Part shown: one piece after another, positions 1-9,403 of the stretch
Numbering within the stretch: position 1 is the stretch's first letter
How the letters are laid out: the number at the start of each line of letters is the position of its first letter
Origin: Didymodactylos carnosus
Taxonomy: Eukaryota; Rotifera; Eurotatoria; Philodinida; Philodinidae
Length of the DNA stretch: 20,627 bases
Direction: 5' to 3'
Assembly (NCBI GenBank): GCA_905250885.1
Contig: CAJNOQ010003323.1
Location: 1 to 20,627 of the forward strand
Notes under the pieces: model-generated
Told to the model about the DNA's origin: nothing
Databases searched by the model: none
What the model saw: only the letters and a program-made list of their open reading frames with translations
Made by a program: the position numbers and the translations under genes

Positions 1-60
1 CCCACTCCCCCCAACCCCATAACCCCCCGGACCTTCCCCCTTCCCCCCCACCAAAACAAC
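1..60. repeat. C-rich low-complexity sequence at window edge
   Basis: The first ~60 bases, trailing off to ~80, are runs of 3-8 C broken by A, T or AC, unlike the AT-rich remainder. No exact repeat period is visible. The C-rich strand reads inward from the left edge, as the C-strand of a chromosome end would. It could equally be a simple repeat or poor-quality sequence at a contig end. Confidence 0.6.
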
Positions 61-829
61 CCCCACGCCCGCCCCCTCGATTTAAACAACAAAGCACTAA
101 AAACCGAGAAAACAGTTTTACATGGGTTTCGCGAAATGTTCTTTCATATTCGCGACCGTCAAAAATTTTTTTTATTGCAAATGGTTTTTCGGCCCAAAAA
201 TCCAGTATTTCGAAAACCGGGTCTTTAAAGTAAAATTGGGCCCAAACCAATGTAAAATTCGAAATCAGGACACTCGATTACCTATTGTCCACTAAGGTTT
301 GCGTCAGAAGCTTCTGGACAGTTGGGGCCTTCCCTCCTTAGTTCTGTTGCTTAGACAGAGATGTCGGAAGTAAAAAAACAAGAAAAAGTCACTAGTTGAA
401 AAAGACACGTGGCCATGACATGTAGCCACATTTCTTCATATATGTAAGACGAACTAAAAAAAGCAATCGCTCTTCTGTAAAAGCAGAAGGATGACTGATA
501 GGATGAAGAAATTGAAAAGATCGATTCTCATTCTTTTGTCATTTCACTATTGTTGGTAGAGGCCGATAGGCAAGTTCAATTAGAGGAGTTTTTTGACATG
601 TTTGCTATAAATGTTCCACTCGTATAGCTCAAATTCAGCAATGGACTCACTGCCAAGCCAAGCAGCTTCTTAAAGTTTGCGTTGTAAGTCACATGAACAT
701 TCATAACGAGAAACAAACTCGTCATTTCGTCTACATAGTGACTTGATGTCTCGATTACGCAGAAAGAATGTGGATTCAGATCAAGTCAACACACTCATTT
801 TGTAGAGCTTCATCTCTCTATTCACTGTA
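61..829. other. Non-coding stretch, no gene seen
   Basis: No long open frame, RNA gene or clear repeat was found. The sequence is AT-rich and leads into the dispersed-repeat copy at 830. The last part holds the first copy of a ~35-bp direct repeat (803-837). Confidence 0.5.
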
Positions 830-1199
830 AAAATAGATTGATTTCATCAGCTTTTACTGAAAAATCAAAAATAAAGGAGTTCTTATGATTATGACACACT
901 GTGCTGCATATATAACATCCAAACGCCCTCTTTTGCATATCTTTAATGACTGGCCTCACCATTAAAGATATTCTGACTAGTTCAGTTTGTAGAGAATTTC
1001 TAGGGCTATCGAACAGTCTTTTTGAAAAATATATAATTTTTCATTATGACAGAAAAATGGCTAAAGGAGTGTTCTACCGGCGTTTTTTTGCTATACACAT
1101 GTCATTTTTGTGACTATTGTGCTAAAAGAACGTGAATTTGAAGCGAGTGGATATGTCAGTTTTCTAGAGCTTCATATCTTCTATTCACTGTAAAAATAG
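803..1199. repeat. Pair of ~35-bp direct repeats flanking a dispersed-repeat copy
   Basis: The sequence beginning TAGAGCTTCATCTCTCTATT at 803-837 recurs almost unchanged at 1165-1199. Both copies continue into CACTGTAAAAATAG. The two bracket the foldback-family fragment at 830-1075, which suggests they belong to the same repeat family rather than to host sequence. Confidence 0.7.
830..1075 (+). repeat. Diverged copy of the foldback-element inner region
   Basis: This segment aligns with the reverse complement of about 10690-10920 and with the plus strand of about 11190-11330. Landmarks shared in order are CAGCTTTTACT, GGAGTTCTT, ACACACTGT, ATCTTTAATGACTGGCC, a GTAGAGAATTT motif with GGGCTAT, and a final CTAAAGGAGTGTTC. 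It is clearly diverged from both, so it is an older family member without the long outer arms. Confidence 0.7.
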
Positions 1200-1475
1200 G
1201 ATGTTGTTGTCTCTTTTCGTTCCTGAGATAATAAATACTTTGTATCTCAATGTATCACATGATCCTGACATCGGCGAGCTCGTTTCTCTTTGCTCTCTGT
1301 CTATGTAATATTTGAACTTTGTGTTATGCTTTATTTTATAGAAGAGGAAACCAGCGTTCAGAATCTGTATTATTTTCGGCTTCACTCTTCTTCTGTAACT
1401 CAGTAGGTCTTGTTCTTTACACATGATATATGTCCGTACATACCTAAAAAGTACTACGAGTCTAAAAATTTTTCT
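1076..1475. other. Upstream region of the RBR ligase gene
   Basis: No coding sequence is recognised up to the proposed start at 1476. The frame used by the first exon is open from about 1404, so a further 5' exon or an earlier start is possible. No TATA box or other promoter motif can be called with confidence. Confidence 0.4.
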
Positions 1476-3643
1476 ATGGGGTCTGGAACCATTCTGACTC
1501 CACCAAATTATTCAGTGCATCGTAAAATACTAGAATCAATCGATTCTGAGTACAGAATGTATGCAAATAAAAATGGGCAAAATCCTTATCAAAGGGGATT
1601 CATCCTTTTGTATTCAATATATTGTATGTTATTCTTCCATTTTAAGATGATTCATGTGATTTTGAAGCACTAGTTAAACATAATAGACACAGGTCTTCTT
1701 GTCCTGAACGACGGTTACACGCTGGACCGTCTCACAAACATACTCGAAAGCGTCCTAGTAGGGAAGAGATAGATTTTTATATAAATGCTCTTCATGGGAG
1801 ATTCGAAGCATATCAATCAATGGATAAACGATGTCAAACATCTTCACACAGTACATCAATAAAGCAAATATCGAATCATGCCGTATCTGATTCGCTTTTT
1901 GCTGTCTTTTCTAGATCATTCGAAGATACGTCAATCCAAATCTCAGGAAAGACAAAAAGCCATGCAAACTGTTGAGCTCACATCACGCAGAAGAGAGTCA
2001 GTCAATGTACCGATAATGAAGTCTAGAACCGATAACAATGCAAGAACTGCCATTAGTCACCATGCACGTTCCTTAGCGAGCAAAGCCGATGCGAATACAG
2101 GTAGACATCAAACAAATGTTTGTATCAGCTTAGTGACATAAAACAAAAGTTTAGACATTTTTTGCATTTTAAAGCTAACTCAATGAAAAAACAAGGTCAG
2201 ACGGCAAGAGTTCATCAGCTTCCAACACGTAAATGTGAAATATGTACAGAATCTTACACTTATTCTGATACCTACGTGTTCGGTTGCGATGAATCGCATA
2301 AAATATGCTATCAATGCTATACTCGTATGACTGACGTCAAGTACAGAGACAATGTCGTATTGACATGCGCTTTATGTAATTATCGGCTAACTGATAGTGA
2401 CTTAAATCAACTACGTCTTCCGCCCAGTGAGATAAATAAGTACAAAGATTATCAAACCTCAAAAACGCTCGATATTTATGTAGAGAGTACCCGTACTGTG
2501 ATAAAATGTCCAGATCGTGCATGTAAGTGGTTTGCAATAACTGCTGATCCCAACGAGAGATTTAAAGTTATTTGTGAGGTGTGTCTGACAGAATTTTGTT
2601 CAATATGTAATGATGCATATCATTATACGACAAAATGTGACGAAATACCAAGGATAAAACAGCGATGGTATCTATGGTGCAATCAAGGTAACGCTAGCGC
2701 TTATTAAAATTACCATGCCATAATCACCAACTACTTTATCCTGCATAATCAATTTCAGAACGTGGTAATTATGTGCGTCAACGCGCTGAAGAAGATGTTG
2801 CATTTCAGCAACAATTAGACGACTATAACCGTGCTGTGGATCAGAATCGAAGACAAAATGAAGAATTGAAACAACGTCATGCTCAACTAACACGCGATGA
2901 ACTGTGGAAACAAGGAAAATGTCGATATTGTCCAAAATGTTATCGCGTCATCGAAAAGTTAGAAGGTACTGATATTTTCACATCATATTTTGTGAACTAA
3001 TTCCACTTCATAGAAAAGCTCAGAATTTATTGTTCTTTCTATATCTTCACGCTAATATCAGAGGGAATTAATAAATCCAAAAAATACATTTCAGTCAACT
3101 CTGTATCGAAAGCAAAATCTTTAAGCCTCGGGAAGGTCTTAAATTGAATCTGACACATGTGGCTAGAGGTTAATAGAGCTCGATTTTTCTCAATACTGTT
3201 TTTTTTTTGGACTGCAGTTTTCTGTTGAAATATAAGTTGTATATCGGTATAGGATCATTTTTTATTTTATTCCGTTTTTATAAGGTTGTGATTCTATGGT
3301 ATGTGGTCGAGATGCTGACAACGGTGCCAATGTTCAAAGCGGTTGTGGTACCAAGTTTAACTGGTCACAAGCTCCAGAATACAAAGCTTCAGTTAATGAA
3401 CAACCGGCATTTGAACAATTTATTCGCGATGTACCGAAACAACAGCGACAAAATTTTCAAAACAATGGCATTACCTACATATGCGGTAATTGTGACAGAG
3501 ATATGGATGGAATACTTTTCAAATGCATTTATTGTCCGATCGATGTCACTTATTGTGATAGATGCGAGCAGGCTAACACGTTAGAACATCATCAATTATA
3601 TCCAACACATGTATTCAAATTGATAATGCCCGGAGAAATATAG
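1476..3643 (+). CDS. RBR-type E3 ubiquitin ligase with C-terminal ZZ-like zinc finger
   Basis: Proposed exons are 1476-1623 (end uncertain), 1647-1850, 1915-2100, 2175-2687, 2759-2965 and 3285-3643. Every junction is phase 1 and the joined frame stays open for 538 residues. RING1 (about 200-247) starts CEIC. The in-between-RING domain spans about 291-334. A charged, probably coiled helix (356-402) precedes RING2 (405-446), which has CPKCYRVIEKLEGC; C421 matches the RBR cysteine that carries ubiquitin as a thioester. RING2 ends FNWS where Parkin and HHARI have FCW-x-C, so the last zinc-ligand pair looks missing. Residues 486-528 carry Cys pairs 486/489, 500/503 and 510/513 and His 522/528 in ZZ-like spacing. 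The N-terminal ~195 residues are basic and unrecognised. The catalytic Cys codon begins exon 6. Family known; start and first intron inferred. Confidence 0.85.
1624..1646 (+). other. Problem junction in the RBR gene: 23-nt intron or mis-called donor
   Basis: The frame of the first exon must give way to that of the second here. The 23 bases begin GTATGT and end TTTTAAG, look like a normal intron, and removing them restores the frame in phase 1. They are far shorter than the other introns (64, 71 and 74 nt). A donor at 1522 (GTAAAA) would give a 125-nt intron in the same phase. A base error in the assembly is the third option. Confidence 0.4.
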
Positions 3644-3714
3644 ATGTTTTGACTAACTTCAAACGAATGTTAATTAAACATCAATGATTTATTTAGCTCT
3701 CTGTCTCTTTACTG

Positions 3715-3840
3715 ACCCCGTCCTCCCAGAATAGAAGGCCAGTCTGAAGCGAAAATTTTTGAAAAACGCCCTATAGGCAGTTTTTCACCAAAAAAAGTGC
3801 GATGTGTGAAACCACATGGCCTTCTATTCTGGGAGGGGGT
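3715..3840. mobile_element. Small hairpin MITE downstream of the RBR gene
   Basis: A ~20-bp perfect inverted repeat, TCCCAGAATAGAAGGCCA on the left (ends 3741) and its complement on the right (starts 3817), brackets ~75 bp. A weaker internal hairpin (GAAAAACGCC / GGCAGTTTTTC) lies inside. No target duplication is obvious. It starts 72 bp after the RBR stop and is followed at 3843-3848 by AATAAA, so it may lie in the 3' UTR. Confidence 0.7.
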
Positions 3841-3842
3841 TT

Positions 3843-3848
3843 AATAAA
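3843..3848 (+). promoter_or_regulatory. Possible poly(A) signal for the RBR gene
   Basis: This is a canonical AATAAA, 200 nt after the stop codon and just past the hairpin MITE. Such hexamers are common by chance in AT-rich DNA, so this is only a candidate. Confidence 0.3.
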
Positions 3849-4680
3849 ACTTTCAGGTTATATGGATAAATACATTTCTCTTCGCATGGATTGGCTCTGG
3901 ATAGTGGGCATTCAGGAACAGATTTAGCGTATAAATAAAAATGTTTATTTTTCAAACTGATAAAAAAGTCTACTTTACGAGCTATTTATCCCAAAGAAAA
4001 ATTTAAACACTTTCTAATGAAAGAAAAGCTCAGTTCAAAAAAATATTATCAAAATCTGTCAGTATCAGAAAGCTTCTGTGTTTTTGACATCAAAATCAAA
4101 TGTTAAAAGACAAAACGCATATCTGAAAATCAAGCTCGATTTTCTGCCTTTGTGATAGGAAGAGAATTTTGGTTTTGGGTTAATATTCAGGAAAAAATTG
4201 TTGCCCTAGTTAAAGGATTTATCCTAAAAACAGGACTACAGTGCAATGGGTTTCTATAGTTCCAATTTTACTGGAACTTTGCGCACATCTTCTTCTGTAT
4301 GTGCCGCACCTTTAAAGTTAACATATCGATACATATCTGTTTCCTGAGCATATCTGCTTCTTGAGCAGGGTTTTTCAAAAGGGATTTTTCCTAGTCGAAA
4401 TAAATATTTTCAGCTTTGCAAAGTCACAATTCATGAACAAGCGCTTTTTGATGAAAATAATTCAGATATCTTTCTTACACATTTAAACAAACGTATTTGT
4501 CTGTATCTATAAACTTTCTCTTTAGTGATGAATGTTTTATAAACTTCATCGGCTTTCTCTTGAATATTTATACGCTAAAATAGATCAGAATATAACCCTT
4601 TTGAGTCCGACGAGAGCGGTTATAAGCATTTTGTGTAGTTTTAACTGCCAGGAATTGGAACTGTTGGAAAAGATTTTGAA
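3849..4680. other. Intergenic, no gene seen
   Basis: AT-rich sequence lies between the convergent RBR and endonuclease-fold genes. No ORF of note, RNA gene or strong repeat was recognised. Its right end may contain weak further homology to the endonuclease-fold gene just before the inverted copy at 4694. Confidence 0.5.
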
Positions 4681-4819
4681 ATGAATACAGAAGATAAAGA
4701 GATGAAAAATGAAATATTAGCGACGTGTGCACATTCAACAAGAATCGATTATATCTGGCTGAGAAGAGAATTAAAGAACGGGTGGCAATTACAAGAATGT
4801 AAAATATTTTCAACAGGAA
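4681..4819 (+). pseudogene. Inverted partial copy of the adjacent endonuclease-fold gene
   Basis: Read on the plus strand, this encodes the same ~40 residues as the C-terminal region (about 225-264) of the minus-strand gene beginning at 5656, including TRIDYIW and the LKNGWQLQECKIFST stretch. 4694-4816 matches the complement of 4864-4987 at roughly 94% identity, with a ~47-bp spacer that contains the true gene end. It lacks the catalytic DH and everything upstream, so it is a fragment. Weak similarity before 4694 suggests the copy came from a slightly diverged paralogue. Confidence 0.85.
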
Positions 4820-4987
4820 TTAGGAATCAACTAGTAATATACCGTTGTGATCAGTTGCATTTTCTGTTGAAAATATTTTACATTCTTGTAATTGCCATCC
4901 GTTCTTTAATTCTCCTCTCATCCAGATATAATCGATTCTTGTTGAATATGCACACGTCGCTAACTGTTCATTTTTCATCTCTTTATT
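4694..4987. repeat. Long palindrome at the 3' end of the endonuclease-fold gene
   Basis: Two ~123-bp arms (4694-4816 and 4864-4987) are separated by 47 bp. The right arm is coding sequence of the gene; the left arm lies beyond its stop codon. A transcript running past the stop would fold into a long hairpin. Confidence 0.85.
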
Positions 4988-5656
4988 CATGTGTTTAAAA
5001 CAATCTTGAAAACCACTTTCTTTAATCTTCTTGATCACTAGATCATAGGGCGGTTCCCATAGGTTTTGGTCGCGAACTTGACGAATTTTTTGGTCAAAAT
5101 AATTTTGAGAATAATCCTCAAACGTCAGTGAGTTAAAATCGCCTAATAATAGTTGCAAGTGCCTACTATTTTGAGCGGTTGTTAAAACGTGTTTGTCAAA
5201 GAGATGTAATTGTGACAATCGCCTGTGCTCACTAATATGATCTAAAAAATGTGTCACATGAATTGTAGCCTTATTATCTTTGCAAAATTCATTGTCCACT
5301 TCAACGGTTAGCATACCTCTAACAGCTTCGCTAGCCTGTGGCTCTATTTGATAATTGGAAGCGTTCGTAATTGGATACCGTGATAAAATGCCGTTACCAA
5401 AATTTCGAACGTTATCACCGAATACTTTATATGATAGTTGAAGTAATTCGGATAATACTTGAGAATGATAACGCGTTTCTACAAAGGCAGTCTGTGCACG
5501 GTTACGGCGATTATCTGGAGTATGGCAAGCCTCTTGTACCGCTAAAACATCGAGTGCCAATGGTTTGAGTAATTGTGCTAAACGCTCAATGTTGGATGTA
5601 GCTTGCGAATCAATAAAAGAATGTACATTTAACGTAGCAAGTCGAAATACAGACAT
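4820..5656 (-). CDS. Endonuclease/exonuclease/phosphatase-fold hydrolase
   Basis: An intronless 278-residue protein from ATG at 5656 to TAA at 4820-4822. The EEP-fold (DNase I / AP endonuclease / sphingomyelinase superfamily) signature runs in order: TLNVHSF with N10; LAVQE with the metal-binding E42; NGILSRYPI near 89; a THFLDH segment with H136; LLGDFNS with catalytic D173 and N175; RIDYIW with D242; and the closing DH pair D269-H270. All expected active-site residues are therefore present and the length suits a minimal single-domain member. No signal peptide or membrane segment is seen. The family fixes a metal-dependent phosphodiester hydrolysis; the substrate (nucleic acid, phospholipid or nucleotide) cannot be told from sequence. 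Its 3' end is duplicated in inverted orientation immediately downstream. Lack of introns sets it apart from neighbouring genes and may point to retroposition or transfer. Confidence 0.92.
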   Translation of the reverse strand: MSVFRLATLNVHSFIDSQATSNIERLAQLLKPLALDVLAVQEACHTPDNRRNRAQTAFVETRYHSQVLSELLQLSYKVFGDNVRNFGNGILSRYPITNASNYQIEPQASEAVRGMLTVEVDNEFCKDNKATIHVTHFLDHISEHRRLSQLHLFDKHVLTTAQNSRHLQLLLGDFNSLTFEDYSQNYFDQKIRQVRDQNLWEPPYDLVIKKIKESGFQDCFKHMNKEMKNEQLATCAYSTRIDYIWMRGELKNGWQLQECKIFSTENATDHNGILLVDS

Positions 5657-5760
5657 TATGAGTTGATGGAATGAAAGAACAGAATCGTCGAGTAATGTAC
5701 ATATATGTATGTACTATTAATAATCGTTATAACTGATTCAAAAATGGACCAGTTAAAATC

Positions 5761-5897
5761 TTAAAGTGAGAATCTTTTATGTCCAATATTTCTATTTTGA
5801 TTTTTGTATATAAATCCAATACTCAGAAAAATGATCACTGAAAAGAACGATAAGATACCTACATAAAATGAACCACGGTTCGCTGGAGCAGATGTCG
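5761..5897 (-). CDS. Orphan last exon: transmembrane segment plus short tail
   Basis: On the minus strand a pyrimidine-rich tract ending CTACAG is followed by an open frame of ~45 codons to a stop at 5761. It encodes a short Ser/Ala/Pro linker, a hydrophobic span (FYVGILSFFSVIIFLSIGF) and a basic tail (YKNQNRNIGHKRFSL). It enters in phase 1. This matches in layout the last exon of the EGF-like membrane protein at 12560-12837, though not in sequence. No upstream extracellular exon was found on this strand, so it is either the end of a gene with a distant exon or a remnant. Confidence 0.4.
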
Positions 5898-5953
5898 CTG
5901 TAGACCAGTTGAAATAAAAACAGAAACTGAATCTTTTTTGTTTCACCTAATGC

Positions 5954-6019
5954 TTTTCAAGTGATAGTCCAAGATACTAGACATGAGGCGCGCAACCCAG
6001 AATTGTTATTCGGCATACA
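5954..6019 (+). other. Possible orphan exon with a consensus donor
   Basis: A short plus-strand open stretch, ending ELLFGIQ, runs into ATACAG followed by GTAAGT at 6020, an ideal 5' splice site. The preceding codons read VIVQDTRHEARNP. No partner exon was found on either side. It lies ~60 bp head-to-head with the minus-strand membrane exon. Confidence 0.2.
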
Positions 6020-6030
6020 GGTAAGTATTT

Positions 6031-6822
6031 GTTTATATGCATGAACTAATTTTTCGAAAATTGTTGATTTTTTCACTAAAATATGAATGAACCTCTTAAC
6101 CTGTGCAAGATTGAGTAGTTCAGTACATTTTATAGTAGTATGTGGTGAAAATTAGAGCTCTCCAGCTCTTTTCTATCAAAAGTTATTCAAAAAGCAACCG
6201 GCGGCCTTGTTAATTTTTCAGATAGTAGTTTTTCTCAAAACTGATTTTTGTGCTAATGATCAAATGATACGGCTTTTTTAAAATATAGTTCATTACAAAG
6301 AGCTGTAGTTTTCTTTTATTTATTGGGGCACTCGTACTCCTTCGGATGAGGAGAAGGAATTTTTTAATTAGGCTCTAGTTCTATAGAAAACGTCGTCTGT
6401 TTGTAAGGGAAAACAAAAAAATCCTTTTTTTCTCATCCGAAGAAGAAAAAGTTTTCCTGCAAATAAAACAATCCCCGGTTCTGTACCTTGAAGTACAAAC
6501 AATCCCGGTCTTTATAGATAACTCGTTAACACTTAAAAATTTCTGGTTCAAAATATGTCTGCAAGTTTTAGCGGTATGAGTATTAAAAAACTAAAAAAGC
6601 TTGACATAAGTACTCATATATGCCTTTAATACTACCGAGAATTCATGTTTCGTTACGTTCCCAGAGTGGGTGCAAAAATCCCAAACGGCATTTTGAGAGA
6701 AAGCGGTTACGCAAAAATAATGCTTTTCATTTAAAATTTATGTGAGCAGATTTATCAACCGCAGAAAATAGGATATGAGCGCTGTCTGAAATTAGACGGT
6801 AAATATATTACTGGAAAAAAAA
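6031..6822. other. Intergenic, weak inverted repeat only
   Basis: No gene was recognised. An imperfect inverted repeat is present: CCTTCGGATGAG with a GAAGGAATTTTTT tail (about 6341-6366) faces a complementary stretch containing CTCATCCGAAG (about 6418-6445). Confidence 0.4.
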
Positions 6823-7030
6823 TAAAGTTGATTTTGAGTTGCTGAAAAGTGTTTTTTCGTGTTCAGTACACTCGATAACCCGAAAATTTTCTATTTTTGA
6901 CGAGGGGTACTTCCAAAAGTTTAGGAAAACTTTTGAAACTAATAATACTTTCCCATGGAAATTTTTCTGTACCATTTTGTTTCAAAATTTTCAATTCAAA
7001 ACACTTTTCAGCAACTCAAAATCAACTTTA
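6823..7030. mobile_element. TA-flanked MITE, 204 bp
   Basis: Perfect ~31-bp terminal inverted repeats begin AAGTTGATTTTGAGTTGCTG at 6825 and close with the complement at 7028. Each end is followed by TA (6823-6824 and 7029-7030), the target duplication typical of Tc1/mariner-type elements. The ~140-bp interior has no coding capacity. The arms are identical, so the copy looks young. Confidence 0.85.
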
Positions 7031-9403
7031 GTTTTTTTGTTGCGGTGATATGATAGGTCACTAATAAAAGTTGGGGCATATAGAGTACAAATTAAATAAA
7101 ACTATGCACCTGGATTAATGATTTATCTTAACCTTTTAAGCGAGTTCGGCGAAACTATGTCGTAGACGCGTTGGCTGTTTTCCGTTCAGCGAAATAAAGT
7201 CTAGCATAACTCAACAAAATTTAAATGTGAGCTTTATCAAAAATAGCCAAAACAAAGATCAATTTGTTCATTTTTCTTCTTTCCTCTTTCATTTCATAGT
7301 ACAGTACATAAACGTTTTTTTCTAAGTTTCAGAGTACCATTTCAAAAAGTGATGATCGATTAATACAATATTCTTATTAACCCTTTAAGTACGGGATTAT
7401 TTTTTCAAAAACAAATCCCGCAAAAGTAGCGACATTCCTGTAACTCAAGAACCGTGATAACTAGGAACTTCTAATTTTGTGTGTTCATATACCTTACCAA
7501 ATGTTGATCACCGGTCAAGTTTGTGCCTCTTTTACTGGATGGTTCATAAACGATTTATTTCTTTTCCGTAAAATATCAATAGCTCCTGACCTAAGAGGGA
7601 TGAAAATGTTTTCTTTGTATAAAAATGCAGTTACGACTCTACTCTATCTACGATATAAATTTCATGAGATGATTGACAGGGGTCAGTGAAATACAACTAT
7701 TTTACGAATGAACGTACGGATGATTTTTGTTGAAAATTTGAGGTTCTTTCCGAAAAAAATTCATTATTCCATCTAGAAACATCATTTTGACTTCAAATTC
7801 GCACCAAATGTTCTACAGTGTCTGTAGACTATTCAGTCAAAGTCTGAAGGTTAACTACTGGGTGGTTCTGGAAATTCACTGACGACGATCACCTACGATT
7901 GAATCATATGTAGAAGAGAAGGTGATGAACTAAGAGTCGCTCTTTGTACTATAGTATTTGCATTGAATGTACATCATAATCATGAAAAAATAATCATGGA
8001 AACCTATGGTTCGAAAAACATAGATGAAACTTTTGTCAGAAAGATTACACACTCACCTCTAATCTCGCTATTTCACCTATTTTGCGCCCTTTTCATTCCC
8101 CATATATTGGGGTGAGTATTATAATACATTGTAAATGGCAAATCTATGACCTCCACTAGCATTTATGCCATTACAGTAGCATAAGAGACATGTCCACGTC
8201 GATTACGTGCTGATCAGAATCAAAAAATATATGTGTTTCCCGTCCACAAGGGGTTTAAGACCGAATCAAAACGGGTTGTATTTTGGTCAAAGAAAAAAAG
8301 GTTTCGGATTTTATCGATCCGTAGAAAAAGTTTCGTGATTGCCATGCTGTTTTCAAGCAAAACCTTGAACTTACTTCGAGATAAGTGGATCGGAAGTTCT
8401 TTTTAGCGTTTATTCGAGTCAACGAAAAATCGTTCGTTGTAGTTCGGATTTGAGTCTCATGAGTCTGACTCGGTTCGATCTTCAAATTTCATATTCTGTT
8501 TTAGCAGGAGATTTTCCTGACTGAAATTCAATCGACAGAAAAGAATCAAAGGAGACGAGTGCGACGAAGAATATAAAGACGAACAAGGAATAAGCAAAAT
8601 ACGTCCAAGACGAAAACTTCAAGCTCAAGTTTATGGCTCTAGTGGACCGACTAGGCCTTTATCACCAACAAAGCGGAAAAATGTGCCCAAAAACATATAT
8701 CCTCTATTCAAAAAAATAAAGCATGGGTTATTGTGATATCCACCAAGGCGAATTTATTTTTTAACTAACTATTACTACATTAAAAACAATGTTCCCAACA
8801 AAACTTTGTCCAAGGTTAATTTTAGTGGTACTCTTTCTAAGCAATTTTGAACACTTGGCGCACTTCCTATTTTAATATGAAGTAGCTCGTTTTATAGAGA
8901 ACTAAATTCTCTACAGGATGGACTACTTCAACTTTCACTCAAATTCAACAAACAGGAGTATTTACTATAAGGGCTGAATATTTTGCGATTGTAATTCAAA
9001 GAAGAAAGCAACAAACAGATTGTATCATTATTGAAAAGAACATTGGCAACTAATAATAAAAAACAGATAAAGAATTCAATCAAATACGTTAATACAATTA
9101 AGGGTGCATCAAATATTGAAATCAATGCTATGTACGTCTTACAAATGACAGATGAGTTTTTTTTGCAGAAGATCGTTTCTTTTTCAGTTTTATTATATTG
9201 CACTATTACAAACTTCGGTTTCATTAAATAGATTCTCGTCATTTTATTTGTGAATGTAATGTATGAAAAAGTATTAAAAGTCCATCAATGATTCTATTAA
9301 CGAACGATTATTATCAATCATAAAATAATCGCGTAGGACAAAGATGTGATGAAGTAAAAAAATAAAAAACGCGATCAAATCAAAATATTTTCTTGTTAAG
9401 ATC
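7031..9403. other. Intergenic, no gene recognised
   Basis: About 2.4 kb in which none of the open frames shows recognisable protein character. TTAACC-TTTTAAGCGAG (about 7128) resembles TTAACCCTTTAAGTACGGG (7377). The latter is followed by a near-palindrome at 7393-7421 and partly matches the complement of GTCCACAAGGGGTTTAA near 8241-8257. These may be ends of a TTAA-flanked element. A short hairpin, TAGAGAA/TTCTCTA, lies near 8896. Confidence 0.4.

Noticed and set aside
4681..4998. Plus-strand open frame of 105 residues as a separate gene
   Set aside because: It reads through both arms of the palindrome; its first half is the inverted gene fragment and the rest is antisense of the real gene.
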